A stretch of DNA of 64,000 nt, from the NCBI RefSeq assembly GCF_015350975.1, contig NZ_JADKRX010000002.1:157904-221903 (forward strand), written 5' to 3'. Below the pieces are notes generated by a model. The model ran no database searches. It saw only the letters and a program-made list of their open reading frames with translations, and was not told the DNA's origin. Shown here one piece after another: positions 17,625 through 27,913 of this stretch. How positions within the stretch are numbered: the first letter of the stretch is position 1; the number at the start of each line of letters is the position of its first letter. This DNA comes from Curtobacterium sp. VKM Ac-1395 (lineage in GTDB: Bacteria > Actinomycetota > Actinomycetes > Actinomycetales > Microbacteriaceae). Made by a program: the position numbers and the translations under genes.

Positions 17625-17672
17625 GGTCACGGGGGAGCGAGGCGCACGGTCAGCCTCGGCGCCCGGCGCCCG

Positions 17673-18724
17673 CTAGTCGGAACCGGGGTCGTGCGCGCCC
17701 ATGCCCGTCAGCAGCGCACGGAAGGAGTCGAGCCGCTCGATCCCCGTCGGCCCGAGCTCCCCGGCGGCGACCCGGTCGACGATCTCCCAGTCGTGGGCCT
17801 GCGGCAGCGGGATGTCGTCCCGCGGGGGCAGCACCGGGATCGCGTGGGAGGCGAAGGCCCGGAAGACGTTCTCGGGCTGCACGTGCCCGAGGCCGAACGA
17901 CCGCACACCCGGCGTGTCGATGATCCAGCCGCCGTCGTGCACGCGCAGCGCGACCGAGGAGGACGACGTGTGCCGCCCGCGCCCGGTGACGGAGTTCACG
18001 ACGCCGATCGCCCGCGTGGACCCGGTCAGGGCGTTCACGAGCGTGGACTTGCCGACGCCGGAGTGCCCCACGGTCACGGTGACCTTGCCGTCGAGCAGCT
18101 CGTGCAGGTCCTCGAGCGGGAAGTCGTCGGCACGGCTCGTCACGATCCGCAGGTCCAGGCACGCGAAGTGCGCCAGGAACGCCGTCGGGTCGGCGAGGTC
18201 GGTCTTCGTGATGCACAGGATCGGGTCGAGGCCCGCGTCGAACGCCGCCACGAGGTACCGGTCGATGAGCCGGGTGCGGGGCTCGGGGTCCGCCGCCGCG
18301 ACGACGATGAGCATCTGGTCGGCGTTCGCCACGATGACGCGCTCGACCTCGTCCGAGTCGTCGGCACTGCGGCGCAGCAGCGTCGTCCGCTCGGCGACCC
18401 GCACGATGCGTGCCAGGGAGCCCTCGTCGCCGGAGACGTCCCCGGTGAGCGACACGTGGTCACCGGTGACGACGGACTTGCGCCCGAGTTCGCGGGCCTT
18501 CGTCGCCGTGATGACGTGTTCGCCGTCCTCGTCGGTCACGAGCACCCCGAACCGTCCGCGGTCGACGTTCGTCACCCAGCCGCTCGGCGCGTCCTCGTAC
18601 GCGGGCCGCGTCTTCGTTCTCGGCCGGTTGCCCTTCGGGTTCGGGCGCACCCGCACGCTCGACTCGTCGTACTGGCCGTACGGCTCGTCCTCGTCGCCGT
18701 CCGACCCGGCGTCGTCCCACCAGC

Positions 18725-18728
<4 letters not shown>
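17673..18728 (-). CDS. rsgA: Ribosome small-subunit-dependent GTPase RsgA
   Basis: 351 residues. An OB-fold domain (about 50-115) precedes a circularly permuted GTPase: G4 TKTD near 196, G1 GHSGVGKST near 240, G3 DTPG near 290. The C-terminal region lacks the Cys/His zinc cluster seen in E. coli RsgA, a variant found in actinobacteria. RsgA acts late in 30S maturation. ATG 18728 overlaps the aroA stop by 4 nt, so the two are translationally coupled. The N-terminal 40 residues are acidic and Ser/Pro-rich. Confidence 0.95.
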
Positions 18729-20158
<1,430 letters not shown>

Positions 20159-20269
20159 CGGTTCACAAGACTACTGAAACGATGTGGAGGACCCGTGGCG
20201 ACAGCACTCGCACCCACGCGGACGCGCCTGCCCGACGTGTCGACGACGCTCGCCCTAGACTGGCGGGCG

Positions 20270-21025
20270 ATGACGACCGACGAGCCGCAGGCGACACCGA
20301 ACGACCTGGTCGAGGAGACCGAGGCCCAGCTCGACGCTGTGGAGGACGAAGCCGAGGTCGTCGACGCGAAGACCGTGTCGAGCCCCGAACTGCGTCGCCT
20401 CTTCGAGGACCAGGCGCTCCCGTTCATGGACCAGCTGTACGGCGCTGCGATGCGCATGACCCGGAACCCGGCCGACGCGTCGGACCTGGTGCAGGAGACC
20501 TTCGTCAAGGCGTTCGCCGCGTTCCGCCAGTTCAAGCAGGGCACGAACCTGAAGGCCTGGCTCTACCGGATACTGACGAACACGTTCATCAACACATACC
20601 GCAAGAACCAGCGGAACCCGTACCAGGGCACCATCGACGAGCTCGAGGACTGGCAGCTCGGCGGCGCGGAGAGCGTCACCCAGTCGGTCTCCGCCCGGTC
20701 CGCCGAGGCAGACGCGATCGACCACCTGCCGTCCTCCGCGGTGAAGGACGCCCTGCAGGCCATCCCCGAGGACTTCCGGATGGCCGTCTACTTCGCTGAC
20801 GTCGAGGGCTTCTCCTACCAGGAGATCGCCGACATCATGAAGACCCCCGTGGGGACGGTCATGAGCCGCCTCCACCGTGGACGCCGACTCCTCCGGGGGC
20901 TGCTGGCGGACCATGCCCGTGAGACCGGTGTCGTTCCGGATGCAGCGTCGACGGCGACGATGCGCGGACGAGGCCGAGGAACTGCTGCGGCGTCGAGCCG
21001 CACGAACCGAGAGGGTGAGCGATGA
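20270..21025 (+). CDS. sigR: ECF sigma factor of the SigR/SigH group
   Basis: 251 residues from ATG 20270, placed 8 nt after a TAGACT -10 box (20256-20261), hence leaderless. Region 2: [20 protein letters not shown] and ETFVKAF. Region 4: [20 protein letters not shown] then [14 protein letters not shown]. An in-frame GTG at 20195 with GGAGG 4 nt upstream would add 25 residues, a longer form as in Streptomyces SigR'. It directs the thiol-oxidative stress regulon. The C-terminus overlaps rsrA by 4 nt. The Arg/Gly-rich last 30 residues look like a non-domain tail. Confidence 0.95.
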   Translation: MTTDEPQATPNDLVEETEAQLDAVEDEAEVVDAKTVSSPELRRLFEDQALPFMDQLYGAAMRMTRNPADASDLVQETFVKAFAAFRQFKQGTNLKAWLYRILTNTFINTYRKNQRNPYQGTIDELEDWQLGGAESVTQSVSARSAEADAIDHLPSSAVKDALQAIPEDFRMAVYFADVEGFSYQEIADIMKTPVGTVMSRLHRGRRLLRGLLADHARETGVVPDAASTATMRGRGRGTAAASSRTNREGER

Positions 21026-21264
21026 GCGGCTGCGACTGCTCCAAGGCCAAGGCGGAGCTCGAGGAGTTCCTGCACGACGAGCTGCGGCACGAGGACGCCG
21101 CGGACATCCGCGAGCACATGGACGACTGCGTGGACTGCCAGACCGAGCACCGTGTCGGCGTGGTCCTGATGGAGACCGTCAAGCGTGCTTGCCGGGAGAC
21201 CGCGCCGGAGCAGCTCCGGTCCGAGATCCTGACGCGCATCCGTGAGGAGCAGTCGACGCACTGA
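21022..21264 (+). CDS. rsrA: Zinc-binding anti-sigma factor, RsrA/RshA type
   Basis: 80 residues. HMDDCVDC (about 32-39) is the ZAS motif HxxxCxxC, and CDCSK at 4-8 adds upstream cysteines. It holds SigR inactive through a reduced zinc/thiol centre; oxidation releases the sigma factor. The start overlaps the sigR stop (ATGA), which fixes a near 1:1 output. The mycothiol-type system is normal for Microbacteriaceae. Confidence 0.96.
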   Translation: MSGCDCSKAKAELEEFLHDELRHEDAADIREHMDDCVDCQTEHRVGVVLMETVKRACRETAPEQLRSEILTRIREEQSTH

Positions 21265-21280
21265 CGTCCAGCGGGTTCGC

Positions 21281-22699
21281 TCAGCGGCCGGCTGCGTACT
21301 CGGCGGCCACCGTCGCCGGGTCGAGCACCCGGTCGTGGACACGGACGGTGTCGACGTCTCCGAGGAACGCCCAGGCACCGCTCCCAGCCCACCCGCTGAG
21401 CGACTGGCGCCCGACGCGCCAGAACCCGTCGTACTGGCGCAGGCTCCTGGCGTCTGTGCGGCTGCCCTGACGCTCGCCGTCGAGGTACAGCACCATCGAC
21501 CCCGGCGTGAAGGTCGCGACGGCGTGGTGCCACTGCCCGTCGTCCACCCGGGTCGGTGTGGCGACCATGAACTTGAACTGCGACCCCGACTCCTCGGTCC
21601 CGAAGCGCAGTCGTCCGTCGGTGTCGACGAACAGGTGTCGGTCCCGGTAGGTCGAGGACGGGTTCTGGTCGGACCCGAACCCGAACACCCGCCCCCCGGC
21701 GACGTCGGTGCGGAACCAGGCCGAGATCGTGAACACGTTCGGGGCGGCGATCGCCGTGTCCGTGACCACGTAGCCCTCGGCGCCGTCGGCCGTGAGGTGG
21801 ACGGACGGGTTCGCCGCGCAGTCCCCGTCGATCCGCGACGCACCGGGGTTGGCGAAGAAGCCGCCCGCACCGTGACCGCTGACGTCGGCGACCCGCGTGC
21901 CGTTCTTCTCCGCGAAGTCCCACGCGAGGACCGCGTCGGCCGGGTCGTGGTGGAAGCACCCGAACTCGCTCGAGCCGAGCGCGGCCCTGGTCGACGTGAC
22001 GCCCGAGAACGTCGCGCCGGAGAACGCCGTGCTGAGGCCGATCAGCACCACCAGGGTGCCCGCGACGAGGGGGACCGCCGCGGAACCGGTCGTGGCTCCC
22101 ACTGCACCGGGACGCAGGTGCGGCGTGTGGAGGTCCCAGCGCGGGGCACCGCACCGCCGGCAGGGGTCACCCGCGAGGACCGGCCGGTCGAGCCGCGCGA
22201 GCAGCAGCAGGGCCGCCGTCGCCGACGCGGCTGCGAGCAGGTGCGTCCAGGCGCCCTCCTGCACCCAGACGCGCGGCAGTCCGACGCCCGGGAACCGCAG
22301 GACACCGATGCCGAGCACCGCGTCGGGTGCCACCGCCGTCCGGTCGACGGCCGGGTTGGCGTCGCCGCGGAGTCGGAGCGACCCGTCCGGTTCGACGCGG
22401 CGCAGTCGGTGCAGCCGGAGCCGGTCGTCGTGGTCGGGGTCCTCGACGAGCAGGACACGGCCCGGTGTGACGGCGTCCGGACCGGTGGGCATCGCCGCGA
22501 CGACGTCACCCGTCCGGATCGCCGGGGCCATCGAGCCCGAGACCACCGTCGTCACGTGCCAGCCGAGGAAGGCGGGCAGCGTCGACCAGAGCGCGAGGAG
22601 GAGGGCCGACCACAGCACGGTCCTCGCCGCGATCGCGAGGAGCAGCCGCGGGACGTCACCGACGCACCGGCGGTGCCAGGTGGTGATGGTGGTCGGCAT
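21281..22699 (-). CDS. SipW-type signal peptidase I fused to a LamG domain
   Basis: 472 residues. A helix (about 19-46) is followed by VSGSMAP with nucleophile Ser56, then LRLHRLRRV with His97 and RGDANP at 111-116. His in place of the bacterial Lys marks the SipW/ER-type subgroup. A second helix region (about 148-165), a CRRCGAPRW element and a third helix (about 208-226) lead to a concanavalin-like LamG domain (about 290-470; WHHAVATF and DTVRVHDRVL). It probably cleaves its neighbour at 22760 and may bind glycans on the outer face. The fusion is unusual. Confidence 0.85.
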   Translation of the reverse strand: MPTTITTWHRRCVGDVPRLLLAIAARTVLWSALLLALWSTLPAFLGWHVTTVVSGSMAPAIRTGDVVAAMPTGPDAVTPGRVLLVEDPDHDDRLRLHRLRRVEPDGSLRLRGDANPAVDRTAVAPDAVLGIGVLRFPGVGLPRVWVQEGAWTHLLAAASATAALLLLARLDRPVLAGDPCRRCGAPRWDLHTPHLRPGAVGATTGSAAVPLVAGTLVVLIGLSTAFSGATFSGVTSTRAALGSSEFGCFHHDPADAVLAWDFAEKNGTRVADVSGHGAGGFFANPGASRIDGDCAANPSVHLTADGAEGYVVTDTAIAAPNVFTISAWFRTDVAGGRVFGFGSDQNPSSTYRDRHLFVDTDGRLRFGTEESGSQFKFMVATPTRVDDGQWHHAVATFTPGSMVLYLDGERQGSRTDARSLRQYDGFWRVGRQSLSGWAGSGAWAFLGDVDTVRVHDRVLDPATVAAEYAAGR

Positions 22700-22759
22700 C
22701 GGCTGCTCCTCGTGCTCGGTGTCGGTCGTGGACGGGTCGGTCGTGGACGTGCCGGCGGG

Positions 22760-23344
22760 TCAGGAGGCCGTCTGGGCTTCCCACACGAACGTCGTGCCGG
22801 CGTCGGAGGACTGCGCGGTGTTCGGGGTGTCCGCGTCGAGGTCGTAGACGAACCGGTACGTGGTGCTCGCGGTGCCGACGGCCGGTGCCCAGTCGTCGAG
22901 TCCCTCGCCGAAGGAGTCGAGCGCCATCAGCCCGGCGAGGGTGCCGTCGTGCACCGTGGACGCCGCGGTGAACGAGCCGCAGTCCCCGGGGGTGCCGAGT
23001 GACCCGCGCTCCACCGTCATGTTCAGATACTCCGCGAGGGTGTCCTCGTCCGCCTGGGCAGCGGTGTAGAGCTTCACGGTCGTCGGGTTCGTGGTGTTCG
23101 CGGTCACCGTGATGCAGTTGGAGCCGCTGGAACCGGGGACGAGGTCCGCGACGTCGAACAGGGCCGAGTCCTGGTCGTCGTCGGTCAGGGTGACGGCGCC
23201 CGTCCGCCAGCTGTTGCCGGCGTTCTCGGTGTCGGCGGAGAACGCGGCGTACGACGCGGTGGCGATGAGTGCGCCGCTGGCGACGACGGCGAGGGGGAGC
23301 GCGATCCAGGCGGCGGTGCGGCCGTGGCGGGAGGTGATGTGCAT
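22760..23344 (-). CDS. TasA/CalY-like secreted protein with SipW-type signal peptide
   Basis: 194 residues. The signal sequence has a basic start, a hydrophobic core (about 12-28) and ATASYAAFSADTENAGNSW: the AAFSDTE..GN pattern is that of SipW-processed matrix proteins TasA and CalY. Cleavage is expected near ASYA. One Cys pair (Cys at about 77 and 119) may form a disulfide. It is 60 bp upstream of the SipW-LamG gene on the same strand, so enzyme and substrate form one operon. AGGAC precedes ATG 23344. Fibre or surface matrix role is inferred. Confidence 0.82.
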   Translation of the reverse strand: MHITSRHGRTAAWIALPLAVVASGALIATASYAAFSADTENAGNSWRTGAVTLTDDDQDSALFDVADLVPGSSGSNCITVTANTTNPTTVKLYTAAQADEDTLAEYLNMTVERGSLGTPGDCGSFTAASTVHDGTLAGLMALDSFGEGLDDWAPAVGTASTTYRFVYDLDADTPNTAQSSDAGTTFVWEAQTAS

Positions 23345-23446
23345 GGCTGTCCTGTCGGTCGGGTCATCCGGTCGGTGACATACCAGCAGCGTATATGAAT
23401 ATCAGTTGCGATGGAACCCGTGGCGCAACACGATCAGCGGCCCGGG

Positions 23447-23452
23447 TAGGGT
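23447..23452 (+). promoter_or_regulatory. -10 box for leaderless GNAT gene
   Basis: TAGGGT ends 7 nt before ATG 23460. There is no Shine-Dalgarno. The AT-rich stretch just upstream (23390-23405, GTATATGAATATC) probably carries the promoter of the divergent TasA-like gene. Confidence 0.6.
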
Positions 23453-23459
23453 CACGGAC

Positions 23460-23900
23460 ATGAGCCTCTCCGTCGAGTCGATCGCCAGCTGGTCCGACCC
23501 GGACGTCGACGACGTCACCACCCTCGTCCGCCTCCTCGGGCACGACGCCGACCCCGTGGGCATGCGGGAGCGCCTCGAGCGGCTCACGCCCGAGGCCGGC
23601 CACCGGACGTGGATCGTCCGGGACGACGCCGGCCGGGCCGTCGCCGTCGCGGGAGCGCAGGTCACGTGGGCGTACGCCTCGGACGAGCCGACGGCGCAGC
23701 TGCTCCTGCTGGTGGTCGACCCGTCAGCCAGGAGGCTCGGCACGGGTTCGCTGCTCATCGGCACGTTCGAGACGTGGGCCGCCGAGCAGGGTGCTCGACG
23801 GCTGTCCGCCGTCAGCGCCGCCGCCACCGACAGCGCGCACCGGTTCTACCAGAAGCGCGGGTACCACGACTCCGGGGTGCGGTACACGCGCATCGTCTGA
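23460..23900 (+). CDS. GNAT-family N-acetyltransferase
   Basis: 146 residues from ATG 23460. The acetyl-CoA loop is RRLGTGSLLIG (about 97-107, Q/RxxGxG/A), followed by the C-terminal YQKRGYHDSGVRY motif typical of GNATs. The substrate is unknown. Frames continuing through it to 29 kb are chance open frames. A tandem repeat and a strong hairpin follow. Confidence 0.9.
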   Translation: MSLSVESIASWSDPDVDDVTTLVRLLGHDADPVGMRERLERLTPEAGHRTWIVRDDAGRAVAVAGAQVTWAYASDEPTAQLLLLVVDPSARRLGTGSLLIGTFETWAAEQGARRLSAVSAAATDSAHRFYQKRGYHDSGVRYTRIV

Positions 23901-23920
23901 CGCGGATACGCTTCGCGCCC

Positions 23921-23952
23921 GCGCCCCGCGCCCCGCGCCCCGCGCCCCGCGC
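23921..23952. repeat. (GCGCCCC)4 tandem repeat
   Basis: Four perfect 7-bp copies plus a partial one, between the GNAT stop and the shared terminator. Degenerate copies (GCGCTTT, GCGCTTC) continue to about 23969. No function is evident. Confidence 0.85.
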
Positions 23953-23971
23953 TTTGCGCTTCGCGCCCCGG

Positions 23972-24013
23972 AACGGACAACGCGCCCCGACACATCGGGG
24001 CGCGTTGTCCGTT
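23972..24013. terminator. Perfect 19-bp hairpin between convergent GNAT and kgd
   Basis: Arms 23972-23990 and 23995-24013 are exact complements around CACA. It lies 15 bp from the kgd stop and 71 bp after the GNAT stop, so it can serve both strands. Confidence 0.85.
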
Positions 24014-24028
24014 GCGGGGCGCGGTCGG

Positions 24029-27000
24029 CTAGCCGAGCGCCTTCGTGATGACGTCGGAGGCCTCTTGCGACGAACGCTTCGACGACCCCGTGGCCGGTGC
24101 GGCACTGGCCGGACGGGACGCGACCGACAGCGGGCGGCCGTCGAGGTGCGGCGAGAGGTTCATGCACACGAACGGCCAGGCACCCTGGTTCTCGGGCTCT
24201 TCCTGTGCCCACACGACCTCGGCGTCCGTGTAGCCCGCCAGCACCTCGAGCAGACGCTCGAGGGGGAGCGGCGCGAGCTGCTCGACCCGGACGAGGGCGA
24301 CGTCGGTGATGCCACGCTTCTCGGCTTCGGCACGGAGGTCGTGGTGCACCTTGCCCGAGTGCAGCACGACGCGGCGCACGGCACCACGGTCGGTGATCGT
24401 GGCGTCGTCGATGACCTCCTCGAAGGTGCCGCTCGTGAACGCGTCCACCGGGCTCGTCGCCTGACGGAGTCGGAGCATCGCCTTCGGGCTGAACACCACG
24501 AGCGGCTTCTGCGGGCGCTCCCACGCCTGACGACGCAGCAGGTGGAAGTACGACGCCGGGGTCGACGGGCGTGCCACCACCATGTTGTCCTGGGCGCACA
24601 GCTGCAGGTAGCGCTCGATGCGGGCCGACGAGTGGTCGGGTCCCTGGCCCTCGTAGCCGTGCGGCAGCAGGAGCACCAGACCGGAGCGCTGGCCCCACTT
24701 CTGCTCAGCCGAGGAGATGAACTCGTCGATGACCGTCTGGGCGCCGTTGGCGAAGTCGCCGAACTGCGCTTCCCAGAGCACGAGGGCGTCCGGTCGTTCC
24801 ACCGAGTAGCCGTACTCGAACGCCATTGCCGCGTACTCGCTGAGCAGCGTGTCGTAGATGTAGAAGCGGGCCTGGTCCTCGGTCAGGTTCGACAGCGGCA
24901 GCCACTCCTGGCCGTTGGCGCGGTCGTGGAACACCGCCTGCCGCTGCACGAAGGTGCCGCGTCGGGCGTCCTGCCCGGCGAGCCGGACGGGCTTGCCCTC
25001 GGTCAGCAGCGAGCCGATCGCCATCAGCTCGGCCATCGCCCAGTCGACACCGCCCTTGCGGGTCATCTCGGTGCGCTTCGTGAGCAGGGCCTGCAGCTTC
25101 GGGTGGACCTGGAACCCGGCGGGCGGGTTGCCGTGCGCGTCGCCGATGAGCTCGACGAGCTCCTGGGAGATCGCGGTGTCGCGGGCCTCGTGCTCGGAGT
25201 CGTCGCGCTGCGCTGCCGGTCGTTCGAGTCCCTGCACGGCGCCGTCGTCGTCGACCTCGATCACGGGGATCGTGCCGGTCTGGGCTTCGTGCGTCTCCGC
25301 GAAGGCCCGCTCGAGGCGGTCCTGGAAGTCGCGGTGGGCCTCGTCGTACTCCTCTTGCGTGATGTCGCCGCGACCGACGAGGGCCTCGGTGAACAGCGTG
25401 CGGACCGAGCGCTTGGCCTCGATGAGGTTGTACATGAGCGGCTGCGTCATCGAGGGGTCGTCGCCCTCGTTGTGGCCGCGGCGGCGGTAGCAGACGAGGT
25501 CGATGACGACGTCGCGGTGGAACTCCTCGCGGTACGCGAACGCCAGGTCGGCGACGCGCGCGACGGACTCGGGGTCGTCGCCGTTCACGTGGAAGATCGG
25601 CGCCTGGATCGTCTTGGCGACGTCGGTGGAGTACACCGAGGTGCGCGCCTGGTCCGGCGGCGTGGTGAAGCCGACCTGGTTGTTGATCACCAGGTGCACG
25701 GTGCCGCCGGTGCGGTAGCCGCGGAGCTGGGACATCTGCAGGGTCTCGACGACCACGCCCTGGCCCGCCATCGCCGCGTCGCCGTGGACGAGCACGGGGA
25801 GCACGCCGTAGACCCCGGCGGGGCCGCGGTCCTGCTTGGCGCGGACGATGCCCTCGAGCACGCCGTCGACGGCCTCGAGGTGGGACGGGTTCGCCGCGAT
25901 CGTGACGGGGATGGTGGTGCCGTCCGACGCTCGGAAGACGCCCTCGGTGCCGACGTGGTACTTCACGTCACCGGAGCCCTGGCCCTGCACGGAGCCCGGG
26001 AGCGTGGTGCCCTCGAACTCACGGAAGATCTGGCCGTAGGTCTTGCCCGCGATGTTCGTCAGGACGTTCAGGCGACCGCGGTGGGCCATGCCGATCGCGA
26101 CCTCGTCGAGCCCGGCGACCGCCGCGTGCTGGATGAGGGTGTCGAGGAAGGCGATCGTGGACTCGCCGCCCTCGAGCGAGAAGCGCTTCTGGCCGACGTA
26201 CTTGGTCTGCAGGAAGGTCTCGAAGGCCTCGGCCTCGTTGAGCTTGCCGAGGACGCGGAGCTGCTCCTCCTTCGAGGGCTTGCTGTACGGGACCTCGATG
26301 CGGGCCTGGATCCAGCGGCGCTGCTCCGGGTCCTGGATGTGCATGTACTCGATGCCGACCGTGCGGCAGTAGGCGTCCCGGAGCACGCCGAGCACGTCGC
26401 GGAGCGGCGCGTTCGTGGTGCCGGCGAGCCCACCGGTGACGAACTCGCGGTCGAGGTCCCAGAACGTCAGCCCGTGGCTCTCGATCTCGAGGTCGGGGTG
26501 CGTGCGCTGCCGGTACTCGAGCGGGTCGATGTCGGCCATCAGGTGACCGCGGACCCGGAAGCTGTTGATGAGCTCCTGCACGCGGGCCGTCTTGTTGACG
26601 CGGTGCGCCAGGTCGACGTTGATGTCGTTCGCCCACTGGATCGGCTTGTACGGGATCCGGAGCGCGGAGAAGATGCCCTCGTAGAAGCCGTGCTCGCCGA
26701 TGAGCCGCTCGTGCACCCGCTTGAGGTACTCGCCCGACCCGGCACCCTGGATGACGCGGTGGTCGTAGGTGCTGGTCAGCGTGATGGTCTTGCCGATGCC
26801 GAGCTCGACGAGGGTCTTGGCGGCCGAGCCCTGGAACTGCGCCGGGTACTCGAGCGCGCCCGCGCCGATGATCGACCCCTGGCCCTTCGTCAGGCGGGGG
26901 ACCGAGTGCACGGTGCCGATGCCGCCCGGGTTCGTCAGGGAGATCGTCGTGCCCTGGAAGTCCGCCGGCGTGAGCTTGTTGTCGCGGGCGCGCTTCACCA

Positions 27001-27769
27001 GGTCCTCGTACGCGGAGAGGAACTGGCCGAACGTCAGCGACTCGGCGCGCTTGATGCTCGGGACGAGGAGGGAGCGGGTGCCGTCCTTCTTCGGGACGTC
27101 GATCGCGATGCCGAGGCCCACGTGCGCGGGCTGCACCACGAAGGGCTTGCCGTCGCGGTCCTCGTAGAACACGTTCTGGCTCGGGGTGTCCTTGAGCGCC
27201 TGCACCATGGCCCAGCCGATGAGGTGCGTGAACGAGATCTTGCCGCCGCGGGCACGGCGGAGGTGGTTGTTGATGACGATGCGGTTGTCGATCATCAGCT
27301 TCGCCGGGATCGTCCGCACGCTGGTCGCGGTGGGGACGGTCAGCGAGGCGTCCATGTTCGACGCCAGGGTCTTCGCCATCCCCCGGAGCGGCGTGGCCAC
27401 GTCCTCGTGGGTCTCGTCGTGGTCGTCGGTCTGGTCGTTCGCCTCGGCCGGGATCGGCTGCGGGGACGGCTGCTTCGACGTGGTGCGGGCCTGGATCTGC
27501 CCGCCCTTGCCCTCGGCGGGGGCCGGCGCGGCAGGAGCCGGCGGTGCCGCTGCGGTCGCCGGCTGCGCTGCGGCAGCGCCGGCGGCGTCACCGGCGGGAG
27601 CGGCGGCGCTGCCCTTCCCGCTCTGGTGGTAGCTCTCGAGGACCGGCCACCACGACTTGTCGACCGAGTCCTTGTCGGCGAGGAACTGCTCGTAGAGCTC
27701 GTCCACGAGCCACTCGTTCGCGCCGAATTCGCCCGCGGTCTCGTCAGTTCCGGTCAGATGGCTCGACAC
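24029..27769 (-). CDS. kgd: Multifunctional 2-oxoglutarate decarboxylase/dehydrogenase E1-E2 (Kgd/OdhA)
   Basis: 1246 residues from GTG 27769. An N-terminal E1 segment (GANEWLVDELYEQFL) is followed by an Ala/Pro-rich linker (about 60-115). An E2 succinyltransferase catalytic domain comes next (about 120-350, with TSTYDHRVIQGAGSGEYLKR), then the ThDP-dependent E1 body with its pyrophosphate-binding region and GHNEGDDPSMTQP. Fusion of E2 to E1 without a lipoyl domain is the actinobacterial form. It feeds 2-oxoglutarate to succinyl-CoA in the TCA cycle. The Shine-Dalgarno is weak. It is divergent from guaB1. Longer frames at both ends are shadows. Confidence 0.97.
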   Translation of the reverse strand: MSSHLTGTDETAGEFGANEWLVDELYEQFLADKDSVDKSWWPVLESYHQSGKGSAAAPAGDAAGAAAAQPATAAAPPAPAAPAPAEGKGGQIQARTTSKQPSPQPIPAEANDQTDDHDETHEDVATPLRGMAKTLASNMDASLTVPTATSVRTIPAKLMIDNRIVINNHLRRARGGKISFTHLIGWAMVQALKDTPSQNVFYEDRDGKPFVVQPAHVGLGIAIDVPKKDGTRSLLVPSIKRAESLTFGQFLSAYEDLVKRARDNKLTPADFQGTTISLTNPGGIGTVHSVPRLTKGQGSIIGAGALEYPAQFQGSAAKTLVELGIGKTITLTSTYDHRVIQGAGSGEYLKRVHERLIGEHGFYEGIFSALRIPYKPIQWANDINVDLAHRVNKTARVQELINSFRVRGHLMADIDPLEYRQRTHPDLEIESHGLTFWDLDREFVTGGLAGTTNAPLRDVLGVLRDAYCRTVGIEYMHIQDPEQRRWIQARIEVPYSKPSKEEQLRVLGKLNEAEAFETFLQTKYVGQKRFSLEGGESTIAFLDTLIQHAAVAGLDEVAIGMAHRGRLNVLTNIAGKTYGQIFREFEGTTLPGSVQGQGSGDVKYHVGTEGVFRASDGTTIPVTIAANPSHLEAVDGVLEGIVRAKQDRGPAGVYGVLPVLVHGDAAMAGQGVVVETLQMSQLRGYRTGGTVHLVINNQVGFTTPPDQARTSVYSTDVAKTIQAPIFHVNGDDPESVARVADLAFAYREEFHRDVVIDLVCYRRRGHNEGDDPSMTQPLMYNLIEAKRSVRTLFTEALVGRGDITQEEYDEAHRDFQDRLERAFAETHEAQTGTIPVIEVDDDGAVQGLERPAAQRDDSEHEARDTAISQELVELIGDAHGNPPAGFQVHPKLQALLTKRTEMTRKGGVDWAMAELMAIGSLLTEGKPVRLAGQDARRGTFVQRQAVFHDRANGQEWLPLSNLTEDQARFYIYDTLLSEYAAMAFEYGYSVERPDALVLWEAQFGDFANGAQTVIDEFISSAEQKWGQRSGLVLLLPHGYEGQGPDHSSARIERYLQLCAQDNMVVARPSTPASYFHLLRRQAWERPQKPLVVFSPKAMLRLRQATSPVDAFTSGTFEEVIDDATITDRGAVRRVVLHSGKVHHDLRAEAEKRGITDVALVRVEQLAPLPLERLLEVLAGYTDAEVVWAQEEPENQGAWPFVCMNLSPHLDGRPLSVASRPASAAPATGSSKRSSQEASDVITKALG

Positions 27770-27900
27770 AGCCGATCGCCCACTCTCCGTCGATTGATGC
27801 TCGTGTGTGTCGTGCGACGCAACCCTGCCCCGCACGACGTCCAGCGTAGCCGTTCCCGCTTGACCGTCCGGTGTCAGGTCGAGGCATGTCGTCGGCGCAG

Positions 27901-27906
27901 TACGGT
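27901..27906 (+). promoter_or_regulatory. -10 box for leaderless guaB1
   Basis: TACGGT ends 7 nt before ATG 27914, so the start codon is at or beside the transcription start. No ribosome-binding site is present. Confidence 0.65.
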
Positions 27907-27913
27907 GGTCGGC

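Noticed and set aside
17511..17628. Insertion sequence
   Set aside because: No transposase gene lies between the inverted ends; the 110-bp element is non-coding.
20182..20799. Alternative frame starting ATG 20182 as the sigma-factor start
   Set aside because: That frame is out of register with sigR; the SigR motifs read only in the 20195/20270 frame.
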